Assembly: GCF_030382115.1 (NCBI RefSeq)
Contig: NZ_JAUDRJ010000003.1
Span: 1,578,631 to 1,588,189, forward strand
Reading direction: 5' to 3'
DNA length: 9,559 nt
Source of the DNA: Nostoc sp. GT001
Lineage (GTDB): Bacteria > Cyanobacteriota > Cyanobacteriia > Cyanobacteriales > Nostocaceae
Under the pieces are notes generated by a model. The model saw only the letters and a list, made by a program, of their open reading frames with translations, did no database searches and was not told the origin of the DNA. The translations under genes were made by a program, and so were the position numbers. Below are positions 1-5,994 of this stretch, in pieces; within the stretch, counting starts at the first letter, position 1, and each line of letters begins with the position of its first letter.

Positions 1-158
1 CTTGCTCACTGCTGCACAAACACGGTGTTGCGGCAGGAACATTGTCACTAGTGTTTTCCTCAGCGTAGAGGCTTGACGCTGTGATATCCTGGTTGTGCAA
101 CCAGCCTCAAAGGTTGGAGTTTCTCCAGTGTTCCTGGGTACCATATTCATATTCTATC
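1..158. other. Left-edge region, no gene assigned
   Basis: No gene can be assigned here. One plus-strand frame is open from the edge to a TAG at 66-68 and would give the last 21 residues of a protein ending LSLVFSSA; a second plus frame is open to a TGA at 74-76. On the minus strand an ATG at 43-41 opens a frame towards the edge beginning MFLPQHRVCAAVSK, with a purine-rich GAGGAAAA about 12 bases upstream of it. These fragments are too short to separate by coding quality and I recognise none. Bases 81-158 could extend the carbonic anhydrase-like gene from a GTG at 81, but the residues they would encode look non-coding. Confidence 0.3.
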
Positions 159-686
159 GTGTCTACCGCTTCTTACTGGACATCTCCTGATTTTTCTCAA
201 GCTGCCTTCATTGCGAGCAATGCTGTTGTTATGGGTTCGGTAAATATAGCAACAGGAGTGAGCATTTGGTATGGAGCAGTGGTGAGGGGAGATGTAGAAC
301 GGATTGAAATTGGCGAATGCACAAATATTCAGGATGGTGCAATTTTACATGGTGATGCTGGTTTTCCAACAATTTTAGAAGATCATGTTACCGTAGGGCA
401 TCGTGCTGTAGTACATTCTGCTTACATTGAGCGTGGAAGTTTGATTGGCATTGGCGCAGTGATTTTAGACGGGGTACGAGTGGGCGCTGGTAGCATTATT
501 GGTGCTGGCGCAGTGGTAACTAAAAATGTACCGCCTTTGTCCCTAGTTGTCGGTATTCCAGGTAAAGTGTTACGGCAAGTAACAGATGTTGAAGCCGCAG
601 AACTGATTGAACACGCTAAACGTTACCAAAAGTTAGCTTTAGTTCATGCTGGTAAGGGTACTGATATTGGTTTTAGCAAGGCTTAA
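159..686 (+). CDS. Gamma-class carbonic anhydrase-like protein (left-handed beta-helix hexapeptide family)
   Basis: This 175-residue protein is built of hexapeptide repeats of the left-handed beta-helix fold, visible from about residue 16 ([16 protein letters not shown]) to about 135, followed by a C-terminal helix ([16 protein letters not shown]). It carries the gamma carbonic anhydrase signature: WYGAVVRGD (Arg43, Asp45), NIQDGAILH (Gln58, His64), and VGHRAVVH, where His81 and His86 have the five-residue spacing of the metal-binding pair in the archaeal enzyme Cam. All three expected metal ligands are therefore present. The family works as homotrimers; many members bind metal without proven CO2 hydration activity, so activity is not established. 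Length fits stand-alone members and is far shorter than CcmM, as there are no RbcS-like repeats. The GTG at 159 is chosen because [12 protein letters not shown] matches, from memory, the usual start of cyanobacterial relatives. A GTG at 81 has a better Shine-Dalgarno (AGAGG at 67-71) but adds 26 unlikely residues. No clear terminator follows. Confidence 0.85.
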   Translation: MSTASYWTSPDFSQAAFIASNAVVMGSVNIATGVSIWYGAVVRGDVERIEIGECTNIQDGAILHGDAGFPTILEDHVTVGHRAVVHSAYIERGSLIGIGAVILDGVRVGAGSIIGAGAVVTKNVPPLSLVVGIPGKVLRQVTDVEAAELIEHAKRYQKLALVHAGKGTDIGFSKA

Positions 687-703
687 TAGTAGGGAGTGGG
701 GAG

Positions 704-750
704 GCAGGGGAGCAGCACTTCGGCTACGCTCAGTGACCAAGGAGCAGAGG
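704..750. repeat. Dispersed 47-base repeat, copy A (inverted relative to copy B)
   Basis: Bases 704-750 are the exact reverse complement of 1257-1303, 47 of 47 positions. The core reads CACTTCGGCTACGCTCAGTG. On one strand the element translates as the peptide TERSRSA, a chance peptide often seen in spurious open frames of Nostoc and Anabaena genomes, which suggests a family of genome-wide dispersed repeats (known background, not testable here). It lies 17 bases after the carbonic anhydrase-like stop codon. Confidence 0.8.
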
Positions 751-885
751 GGCAGGCGGGCAGGCGGGCAGGGGAAAAGGTTAAAGGTTAAAGGGAAAAG
801 GAATGAATTTAATCTTTCCCCTTTCCCCTTACCCTTTTCCCTTACCCCTTTCCCTTTCCCCAATTCCCAATCCCCAATACCCCAT
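751..885. repeat. Cluster of short tandem repeats with a purine/pyrimidine strand switch
   Basis: Several short tandem repeats are stacked here. CAGGCGGG occurs twice (753-768) followed by a variant. AAAGGTT occurs twice (776-789) followed by AAAGGGA. A pyrimidine tract from 814 to 861 is broken by only two adenines (831, 844) and built of CCCTTT/CCCTTA-like units. Four heptads of the CCCCAAT type follow at 858-885. An 11-base perfect inverted repeat pairs 791-801 with 833-843, so the purine and pyrimidine halves can fold back. Short tandemly repeated heptamers of this kind are a recognised feature of heterocystous cyanobacteria. Open frames crossing this block on either strand are low-complexity and not genes. 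Confidence 0.75.
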
Positions 886-911
886 AAATTAAACATTCTT
901 TACATTTGTAT

Positions 912-940
912 TTGGAAAAATTGCCCACTTCAGCTAAAAA
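912..940 (+). promoter_or_regulatory. Candidate psbY promoter
   Basis: TTGGAA (912-917) is separated by 17 bases from TAAAAA (935-940); each hexamer matches the housekeeping sigma consensus at 4 of 6 positions. It would give a leader of about 50 bases. A perfect TTGACA at 957-962 is also present but has no good -10 partner at a usable distance from the start codon. The assignment is weak. Confidence 0.25.
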
Positions 941-998
941 TAAAAATGAGAGCTAGTTGACAAAACTTTAATTTCTACTTAAGAGAGGGGTTCTAGAT

Positions 999-1124
999 AT
1001 GGATATCGATTTTCGTATAGCGATCGTTTTAGCACCAGTTGTTATTGCCGCTAGCTGGGCAGTGTTTAATATTGGCGCTGCGGCTTTAAGACAAATTCAA
1101 GGCTTTTTGGATAGAGAAGCTTAA
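999..1124 (+). CDS. psbY: Photosystem II protein Y (PsbY)
   Basis: This 41-residue protein begins [20 protein letters not shown] and ends [11 protein letters not shown]. It has a single membrane helix at about residues 5-30 with a short charged tail, matching PsbY of cyanobacteria in length and sequence character. PsbY is a small one-helix subunit at the periphery of photosystem II in the thylakoid membrane, next to cytochrome b559; it is not essential for oxygen evolution. The start is supported by a purine-rich GAGAGGGG at 983-990, eight bases before the ATG. An intrinsic terminator lies 24 bases after the stop, so the gene looks monocistronic. It sits between two inverted copies of a 47-base repeat. 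Identification rests on recognising the protein and is firm for so short a gene. Confidence 0.9.
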   Translation: MDIDFRIAIVLAPVVIAASWAVFNIGAAALRQIQGFLDREA

Positions 1125-1148
1125 ATTAGGCTCAATATCATCATTTTT

Positions 1149-1188
1149 AACCGACTGTTTATCTTCACAGAGGCAGTCGGTTTTGTTC
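1149..1188 (+). terminator. Intrinsic terminator of psbY
   Basis: AACCGACTG (1149-1157) pairs perfectly with CAGTCGGTT (1174-1182), giving a 9-base-pair stem with a 16-base loop. The 3' arm runs into TTTTGTTC. The position 24 bases after the psbY stop fits rho-independent termination of the psbY transcript and separates it from folC. Confidence 0.75.
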
Positions 1189-1197
1189 ATATCGATT

Positions 1198-1331
1198 AAT
1201 GGGACATGGGGTACAAGAGGCAGAGGAGAAAAACTGACTGCAACTTCTCCCTTGCTCCTCTGCTCCTTGGTCACTGAGCGTAGCCGAAGTGCTGCTCCCC
1301 TGCTCCCTCATCCCCCATTTCTCTACCTTGG
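1198..1331. repeat. Repeat block upstream of folC containing copy B of the 47-base repeat
   Basis: The block holds copy B of the dispersed repeat (1257-1303), an exact inverted match to 704-750. It also has a local hairpin in which GCAGAGGAG (1220-1228) pairs with CTCCTCTGC (1255-1263). It is bounded by a 9-base direct repeat, ATATCGATT, at 1189-1197 and 1332-1340, which could be a target-site duplication or coincidence. It runs right up to the folC start, so any folC promoter must lie inside or upstream of it; I see no convincing one. Frames reading through the block on either strand are repeat-derived. Confidence 0.65.
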
Positions 1332-2626
1332 ATATCGATTCTGTAATACAACCCCTGCAACGCTTTGGTGTCCATTTAGGACTCGATCGCATTGTCAATC
1401 TATTGGCAAATCTCGGCAATCCCCATCATCAAGTCCCGGTAATTCATGTTGCTGGCACTAATGGCAAAGGTTCAGTCTGTGCCTATCTTTCCTCGGTACT
1501 CACAGAGGCTGGTTATCGTACAGGACGCTACACTTCACCCCATTTAGTTGATTGGACGGAACGTATTTGTCTGAATGAACAGCCAATTTCCTCTGAGGAA
1601 TTAAGCCAATTATTAGAAAAAGTCCAAGCGGTTATTCGTGCTGGTGACGAATCGGCAACTCAGTTTGAAGTAATTACGGCGGCCGCTTGGTTATATTTTG
1701 CCCAGCAACAAGTTGATGTGGCTGTGGTAGAAGTCGGACTGGGAGGGCGCTTAGATGCTACCAATGTATGCTTGGAACCTTTCGTTACACTTATTACTTC
1801 CATTAGTCGGGAACACTGGCAACAACTTGGCCCTACCGTCGCTGATATTGCTAGAGAAAAAGCAGGTATTCTTAAACCTGGATGCCCTGTTGTGGTTGGA
1901 CCATTACCACCAGAGGCAGAGAAAGTGGTGCGATCGCGTGCCTTAGAATTACAATGCCCAATTTTTACACCTCAACCCGCCCGTGAAATCGCTACAGGAT
2001 GGGCACAATATCAAACAATTCAAAGTTCAAAATTAATTAAATACCCTTTGCCCTTAGCGGGACAAATTCAGTTAACTAATTCGGCTTTGGCTTTAGCTGC
2101 TTTAGAAATTCTCCAACAACAGGGTTGGCAGATTTCAGAAGAAGCCATAACTAAGGGCATGGCCAAAACTAAATGGCCGGGGCGGATGCAATGGACTACT
2201 TGGAAAAACCATAAAGTATTACTTGATGGCGCTCATAATACTGCCGCTGCCCAAGTTCTCCGCCAATATGTTGATAGCTTAGACGCAGTTAACCCCAAAC
2301 CCATAAACTGGGTTATGGGAATGTTTGCCGATAAGGATCATACTGATATTTTTACTGCATTACTGCGACCAGGCGATCGCCTTTATTTAGTGCCAATACC
2401 AGTAGAACCGTGGCCCGGTAGAACTTCCGCTGACCTAGACTATCTATCAAACCTAGCTTACAGCCTCTGTCCCGAATTAAGCGATCGCCAAATCCATCCA
2501 GATTTATTCACAGCACTAGAAGCCGCCACCATAACCGCTACCACAGAAGATTTAATCGTTTTGTGTGGTTCCCTTTATTTAGTAGGCGATTTTTTATCAA
2601 CCACCAATATAATTCGTAAATCATAA
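1328..2626 (+). CDS. folC: Bifunctional dihydrofolate synthase / folylpolyglutamate synthase
   Basis: FolC is a cytosolic Mur-ligase-family enzyme. It joins glutamate to dihydropteroate using ATP and then lengthens the glutamate tail of reduced folates, which retains them in the cell. The 432-residue protein has the family landmarks in order: the P-loop GTNGKGS at 43-49, TSPHL at 69-73, the VEVGLGGRLDATN segment at 134-146, AREKAGI at 175-181, WPGRMQ at 283-288, and the C-terminal-domain motif DGAHN at 300-304. It is full length. The TTG at 1328 is preferred because LDIDSVIQPLQRFGVHLGL lines up, from memory, with the N-terminus of cyanobacterial relatives. A GTG at 1289 would add 13 residues, but it lies inside the dispersed repeat, so those residues would be repeat-encoded. 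No Shine-Dalgarno is visible for the TTG. The gene holds three HIP1 sites. Its stop overlaps a heptamer array and the next gene is convergent. Confidence 0.93.
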   Translation: MDIDSVIQPLQRFGVHLGLDRIVNLLANLGNPHHQVPVIHVAGTNGKGSVCAYLSSVLTEAGYRTGRYTSPHLVDWTERICLNEQPISSEELSQLLEKVQAVIRAGDESATQFEVITAAAWLYFAQQQVDVAVVEVGLGGRLDATNVCLEPFVTLITSISREHWQQLGPTVADIAREKAGILKPGCPVVVGPLPPEAEKVVRSRALELQCPIFTPQPAREIATGWAQYQTIQSSKLIKYPLPLAGQIQLTNSALALAALEILQQQGWQISEEAITKGMAKTKWPGRMQWTTWKNHKVLLDGAHNTAAAQVLRQYVDSLDAVNPKPINWVMGMFADKDHTDIFTALLRPGDRLYLVPIPVEPWPGRTSADLDYLSNLAYSLCPELSDRQIHPDLFTALEAATITATTEDLIVLCGSLYLVGDFLSTTNIIRKS

Positions 2627-2656
2627 TTACGAATTACGAATTACGAATTACGAATT
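2625..2656. repeat. Tandem heptamer array AATTACG, four copies plus four bases
   Basis: AATTACG is repeated perfectly at 2625, 2632, 2639 and 2646, with a trailing AATT at 2653-2656. The array begins inside the folC stop codon (TAA, 2624-2626) and ends on the first base of the convergent gene's stop (2656-2658), so it fills the whole spacer. The end of folC (2610-2619) is the reverse complement of 2627-2636, giving a possible 10-base-pair AT-rich hairpin. This could act weakly as a bidirectional transcript end, but no T-tract follows. It is typical of the short tandem repeats of filamentous cyanobacteria. Confidence 0.85.
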
Positions 2657-3954
2657 TATCTGTTGTTCCACTCTTGCGCCGCATCCTCTACAGCTTTATC
2701 TACTGTCTTCTGATCTAACATTGCTGCTTGCAAGTTCTCATAAACAGCCTTTTGCAGTTTATTAAAATCCTTCAAAGTAGGGGTTAATATTTCTGCCTGT
2801 TGTAGTTGTTTAGCAGTAATAACTCGCGCTTTTTCTACTGTTGAAGCATTAGCTGGAACATCTTTAAAGTAAGTATCAGACAATGCTTTGATTGTAGAAG
2901 GTAAGACATTTGCAGCTTTAGCAAAGGCTAACTGATTTTCGTCATTGGTGACAAATAAAGCAAATTTCACAGCCCCATCTGGTTGTTTGCTATCGCGGGG
3001 AATAACTATGTTCATTACCGCGACATTTTTCTTACCTGTATCACCAGTGAGTTGAGGTGCTATTTCCGAAGCTTGAGCAATTTTTGGGGCATTATTAGCG
3101 ATCGTTTTCAGGAACTCTGGCCCAGAAGCTAGAAATGCAGTCTCTCCAGATTGGTATAAATCGATCGCGTGGCGATGTCCTTGGGTTAAAGCCTCTTTAG
3201 GAAGCAAACCTTTTTTATACAAGTCTACCCAATACTGAAACGCGGCTTTTCCTTGTGCTGAATTAAACGCTGCTTTACCCTCAGCATCTATTAAGGTGAC
3301 TCCCATTTGTACGAAAGATTCCAGCACTTCACCAGAATCTTGCGGTACGAAAGTCACAAAAAAGGCATACTTACCCGTCTTGTCTTTAATTTGTTGCGCA
3401 GCTTGTGCCAATTCTGCGTAGGTTGCAGGGACTTTATTGATACCTGCCTGTTTTAATAAATCAGTGTTATAAATGGTTAACCGTGTGGTGAGATACCAGG
3501 GAATCCCAAAACTCTTACCATTAAGCGTGCTTGCTTTCCAGATATTCGGCAGATAGGAGGAACGTACATCATTTGGGACTTTCGTATCTAAATCTAACCA
3601 GGCATTTCGTCCGGCAAGTTGAGAAGCAAAACCCGGATTTAAGTTGACTACATCAGGTGGCGTTTTTGCGGAGACAGCTGTTAATATTTTGTTCTCCATT
3701 GCCGCCCAAGGTACATCAACCCAGTTAATCTTTATACCTGGATTTTGCGATTCAAAATTCGCAATTAGGCTTTTGAAGTAGTCGGTAAATTGAGGTTGGA
3801 GTTGCATTGTCCAAAACTCAACAGTTCCCACTCCTGAAGTAGCTTGTTTTGTACTTGTATTAACATTACCTGTACTGCAACTTACAATCCAACTGGTTAA
3901 TAAGCCAAGCAGTACAAAAGCAACAAGTTGTTTAAATTTTCGCAATTGAATCAT
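2656..3954 (-). CDS. Lipoprotein substrate-binding protein of a sugar-type ABC importer
   Basis: This 432-residue protein belongs to the extracellular solute-binding family 1 (maltose/glycerol-phosphate-binding type). It begins with a lipoprotein signal: basic MIQLRKFKQ, a hydrophobic stretch at 10-24, and a lipobox IVSC with Cys26 as the probable lipidation site. A Ser/Thr/Gly-rich linker leads to the first lobe (VEFWTMQLQPQF from residue 45, then NPGIKINWVDVPW at 71-83, then PPDVVNLNPGFA at 99-110). The typical segment GIPWYLTTRLTIYNTDLL follows at 150-167. It would capture a carbohydrate or polyol in the periplasm and hand it to a membrane permease. No permease or ATPase gene is in the window, so the ligand cannot be inferred and the partners must be encoded elsewhere. 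The start is supported by the signal peptide; only a weak GGGA precedes it. A good promoter lies upstream. It is convergent with folC and divergent from pilM. Confidence 0.87.
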   Translation of the reverse strand: MIQLRKFKQLVAFVLLGLLTSWIVSCSTGNVNTSTKQATSGVGTVEFWTMQLQPQFTDYFKSLIANFESQNPGIKINWVDVPWAAMENKILTAVSAKTPPDVVNLNPGFASQLAGRNAWLDLDTKVPNDVRSSYLPNIWKASTLNGKSFGIPWYLTTRLTIYNTDLLKQAGINKVPATYAELAQAAQQIKDKTGKYAFFVTFVPQDSGEVLESFVQMGVTLIDAEGKAAFNSAQGKAAFQYWVDLYKKGLLPKEALTQGHRHAIDLYQSGETAFLASGPEFLKTIANNAPKIAQASEIAPQLTGDTGKKNVAVMNIVIPRDSKQPDGAVKFALFVTNDENQLAFAKAANVLPSTIKALSDTYFKDVPANASTVEKARVITAKQLQQAEILTPTLKDFNKLQKAVYENLQAAMLDQKTVDKAVEDAAQEWNNR

Positions 3955-4009
3955 TTTCCCAGTATTTTTACGCTTGATCGGTGTGAAAAGCTTAGACAGA
4001 ATTGTTGAG

Positions 4010-4038
4010 ATTATAGGCTAAATAAATTACCCGTAAAG
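4010..4038 (-). promoter_or_regulatory. Candidate promoter of the sugar-binding lipoprotein gene
   Basis: Read on the minus strand, TTTACG (4038-4033) is followed after 17 bases by a perfect TATAAT (4015-4010). Transcription would start near 4003 and leave a leader of about 48 bases before the ATG at 3954. The -35 element overlaps one arm of the palindromic repeat at 4034-4061. Confidence 0.45.
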
Positions 4039-4061
4039 ACGTAATATATAACGCCTTTACT
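4034..4061. repeat. Imperfect palindrome in the divergent spacer, probably a dispersed Nostoc-type repeat
   Basis: GTAAAGACGT (4034-4043) pairs with ACGCCTTTAC (4052-4061) with one mismatch (4040 against 4055) across an 8-base AT loop. In length and layout it resembles the GTAGAGACGT...ACGTCTCTAC palindrome that I recall as common in Nostoc and Anabaena intergenic DNA, here with several substitutions. It lies between the sugar-binding protein promoter and pilM and could also serve as an operator. I see no confident pilM promoter in 4062-4106. Confidence 0.45.
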
Positions 4062-4106
4062 GCAACAAATTTAAATTTTCAATTTAGCAGTCCAGCGGGC
4101 ACAACT

Positions 4107-5213
4107 GTGGTAAAAAGCTTCAATAGTCTGTTTGGCAAATCGAAAAAAGGGGTAGGCATTGAACTTGCTCCCGAACGGGTAAATGTTGTTCAGCTACGCA
4201 AGCAGGGTCAAGGCTTGAAACTAGAAATCTATACATCGGTAGCAGTTCCAGAAGGGATAGTTATCGATGGTCAAATCAGCGACCCTCCAGCAATGGCGCA
4301 ATTAATCCAGCAAGCGCTAGCTGAGAGCAAAATCAAAACTTCTCACGTTGCTACCGGTGTACCAGGACGAGATTCTATCGTTCGGATTATACCAGTGCCA
4401 GCAGAGTTAGACGACAAAGAACTGCGAGAAATGGTGCTGAACCATGAAGCAGGTTTGTATTTACCCTATCCTCGTGAAGAGGCTGATGTAGATTATCAGA
4501 AACTTGGGTATTTTGTAGATGAAGATGGCATTGAAAAAGTACACGTACTCTTAGTGGCGACCCGCAAGGAGATCACGGATACCTATATAAGTACCTTCGA
4601 GCAGGCAGGATTACAAATTGATGTTTTAGAAATTAACAGTTTTGCTCTGATTCGGACTATTCGCGAACAACTGCGACAATTTGGCCCGCAAGAAGCAGCA
4701 GTACTAGTTGATATCGAGTTCGACAGTACAGAAATCGCCATCATCGTTAACGGAGTGCCGCAATTTTCACGCACAGTCCCCATCGGGACTTATCAAATGC
4801 AAACTGCCTTAGCAAGGGCAATGAGCTTACCTACATCACGAGATATGGAATTGTTACACGGAATGGTTATTCCTGCAACTCCCATAGACGGCGGTAAAAC
4901 TGGCGTTACCGAACTCGATCCTGGCATGGCTGCCATATTGAGAGTCTTGGGAGAACTAACGGATGAACTGCGCCGTTCCATCGATTTTTACCTGAACCAA
5001 AGTGAAAATTTGGAGGTAGCGCAGATTTTATTAGCTGGGCCAGGAGGTGGACTTCAACAGCTAGATGAATTTTTTACTCAACGATTGAGTTTGCCAACTA
5101 CCCAAATAGATCCAATCGGGTCTTTATCTTTGGAAGTTGACACTGATAAATATCCACAGGTACAACGCTCTGGCTTGGCGATTGTACTCGGTCTAGGAAT
5201 GCGGGAGGTGTAA
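4107..5213 (+). CDS. pilM: Type IV pilus assembly protein PilM
   Basis: PilM is a cytoplasmic actin/FtsA-like ATP-binding protein. It forms a ring under the inner membrane and links the assembly ATPases to PilN. The 368-residue protein is full length. The N-terminal SLFGKSKKGVGIELAPERVN (about 7-26) contains the first phosphate loop of the actin fold. The second is recognisable at 200-227 (LVDIEFDSTEIAI, then SRTVPIG), and the adenosine motif is ILLAGPGGGLQQLDEF at 307-322. The second phosphate region has VDIEFDS where many relatives have a VDIG-type sequence, so the usual glycine is replaced by glutamate. The GTG start is supported by the N-terminal match to relatives; no Shine-Dalgarno is visible. 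pilN starts four bases after the stop, and its ribosome binding site lies inside the last codons of pilM, so the two are probably translated from one message. Confidence 0.94.
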   Translation: MVKSFNSLFGKSKKGVGIELAPERVNVVQLRKQGQGLKLEIYTSVAVPEGIVIDGQISDPPAMAQLIQQALAESKIKTSHVATGVPGRDSIVRIIPVPAELDDKELREMVLNHEAGLYLPYPREEADVDYQKLGYFVDEDGIEKVHVLLVATRKEITDTYISTFEQAGLQIDVLEINSFALIRTIREQLRQFGPQEAAVLVDIEFDSTEIAIIVNGVPQFSRTVPIGTYQMQTALARAMSLPTSRDMELLHGMVIPATPIDGGKTGVTELDPGMAAILRVLGELTDELRRSIDFYLNQSENLEVAQILLAGPGGGLQQLDEFFTQRLSLPTTQIDPIGSLSLEVDTDKYPQVQRSGLAIVLGLGMREV

Positions 5214-5217
5214 CAAA

Positions 5218-5994
5218 ATGTACAGCCTAGATGTTAACTTTCTTAAAGACCGCCCAGCATTCCAGAAAAAGCCAGAGAGAAAGGGAGGAATAGCTCTAAA
5301 ATTTCCTACAGGGGATTTGACACTACTGTATGTGGGAGTTGCAGTAGGTATAGGTCTTCCGGCTTTATTAGGAGTTAGTTGGTGGTTGCTGCAAGGGAAG
5401 ATTGTTGAATTAGATGGTCAGATTGCACAACTAGACCAAGAAAGCAAGAGGTTAGATACAGAGATAGGAAATCTGAACAAAATCAAAGCCGAGACAAATG
5501 CAATTAAAGGTGAAACCCAAGCTTTAGTAACTGTATTTGACCAGATTCGTCCTTGGTCAGCCATGCTGCAAGATTTGCGCGATCGCATCCCAAGCGCAGT
5601 GCAAATCGAGAATATCAAGCAAATCCCACCCATTGCAGCAGCAGCAGGTCAGCCACCAAATAATCCCGCAGGGGGATTAGAAATTAACGGATTGGCTCGT
5701 TCTTTTAATGATGTCAATGATTTTTTATTAAGTTTACAACAGTCTCAGTTTTTGAAGTCCACAGAAACCAGAATTCTGACAGCAACTTTAGTAGAGGCTC
5801 CCTTAACAGCAAGTGCGAGTCAATCTTCTACTGATGTAATTATTAAGCCACCTCAAGTAGTTAAATACACTATTCAATCGAGCATGAACGACGTTCCAGC
5901 GTCGGAATTAATTCGAGAGTTAGAAAAAAAAGGCACAGTGGGGTTAGTAACTCGAATTCGTAATATGCAACAAACAGGAGTCATTTCAAAATGA
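5218..5994 (+). CDS. pilN: Type IV pilus assembly protein PilN
   Basis: PilN is a bitopic inner-membrane protein of the type IV pilus alignment complex; it contacts PilM in the cytoplasm and PilO in the periplasm. The 258-residue protein has a short cytoplasmic tail with SLDVNFLKDRP (3-13), in the place of the INLLP-type motif that docks into PilM in Thermus. A membrane helix lies at about 34-58 (LTLLYVGVAV through SWWLL) and a coiled coil at about 60-108. The periplasmic ferredoxin-like fold includes WSAMLQDLRDRIPSAVQIENI-like sequence at 113-133 and LEINGLARSFNDVNDFL at 154-170, both characteristic of the PilN family. GGGAGG (5203-5208) inside the pilM end is a good Shine-Dalgarno nine bases before the ATG. 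The stop overlaps the pilO start by four bases (ATGA). One HIP1 site lies at 5579. Confidence 0.93.
   Translation: MYSLDVNFLKDRPAFQKKPERKGGIALKFPTGDLTLLYVGVAVGIGLPALLGVSWWLLQGKIVELDGQIAQLDQESKRLDTEIGNLNKIKAETNAIKGETQALVTVFDQIRPWSAMLQDLRDRIPSAVQIENIKQIPPIAAAAGQPPNNPAGGLEINGLARSFNDVNDFLLSLQQSQFLKSTETRILTATLVEAPLTASASQSSTDVIIKPPQVVKYTIQSSMNDVPASELIRELEKKGTVGLVTRIRNMQQTGVISK

Noticed and set aside
81..158. N-terminal extension of the carbonic anhydrase-like gene from GTG 81
   Set aside because: It has a fair Shine-Dalgarno, but the extra residues (with Trp/Cys/Gln-rich content) do not resemble the family, which starts close to the GTG at 159. It is kept only as an alternative.
639..960. Open frames on both strands across 639-960 (85 and 104 codons)
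   Set aside because: They read through the dispersed repeat and low-complexity purine/pyrimidine tracts. Their products are repeat-derived (TERSRSA, KGKGE, FPLPF runs) with no domain character.
957..962. Perfect TTGACA as the psbY -35 element
   Set aside because: The best -10 at a normal distance is only a 3 of 6 match (TAAGAG at 980-985), and it would put the transcription start at the ribosome binding site.
1257..1330. folC as a pseudogene damaged by the repeat
   Set aside because: All catalytic and ATP-binding motifs are intact and the N-terminus is complete from the TTG at 1328. Only the untranslated region and start codon context appear affected.
1086..1461. Open frames of 62 to 92 codons on both strands between psbY and folC
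   Set aside because: They overlap the psbY end, its terminator and the repeat block, and their peptides are repeat translations. One runs into folC in the wrong frame.
2625..2656. CRISPR-like direct repeats
   Set aside because: The units are only seven bases, contiguous and without spacers. This is a tandem heptamer array, not CRISPR.
4583..4981. Minus-strand open frames inside pilM
   Set aside because: They lie wholly within a well-supported gene on the other strand and encode no recognisable protein. Similar shadows in pilN, pilO and pilQ were dismissed for the same reason.
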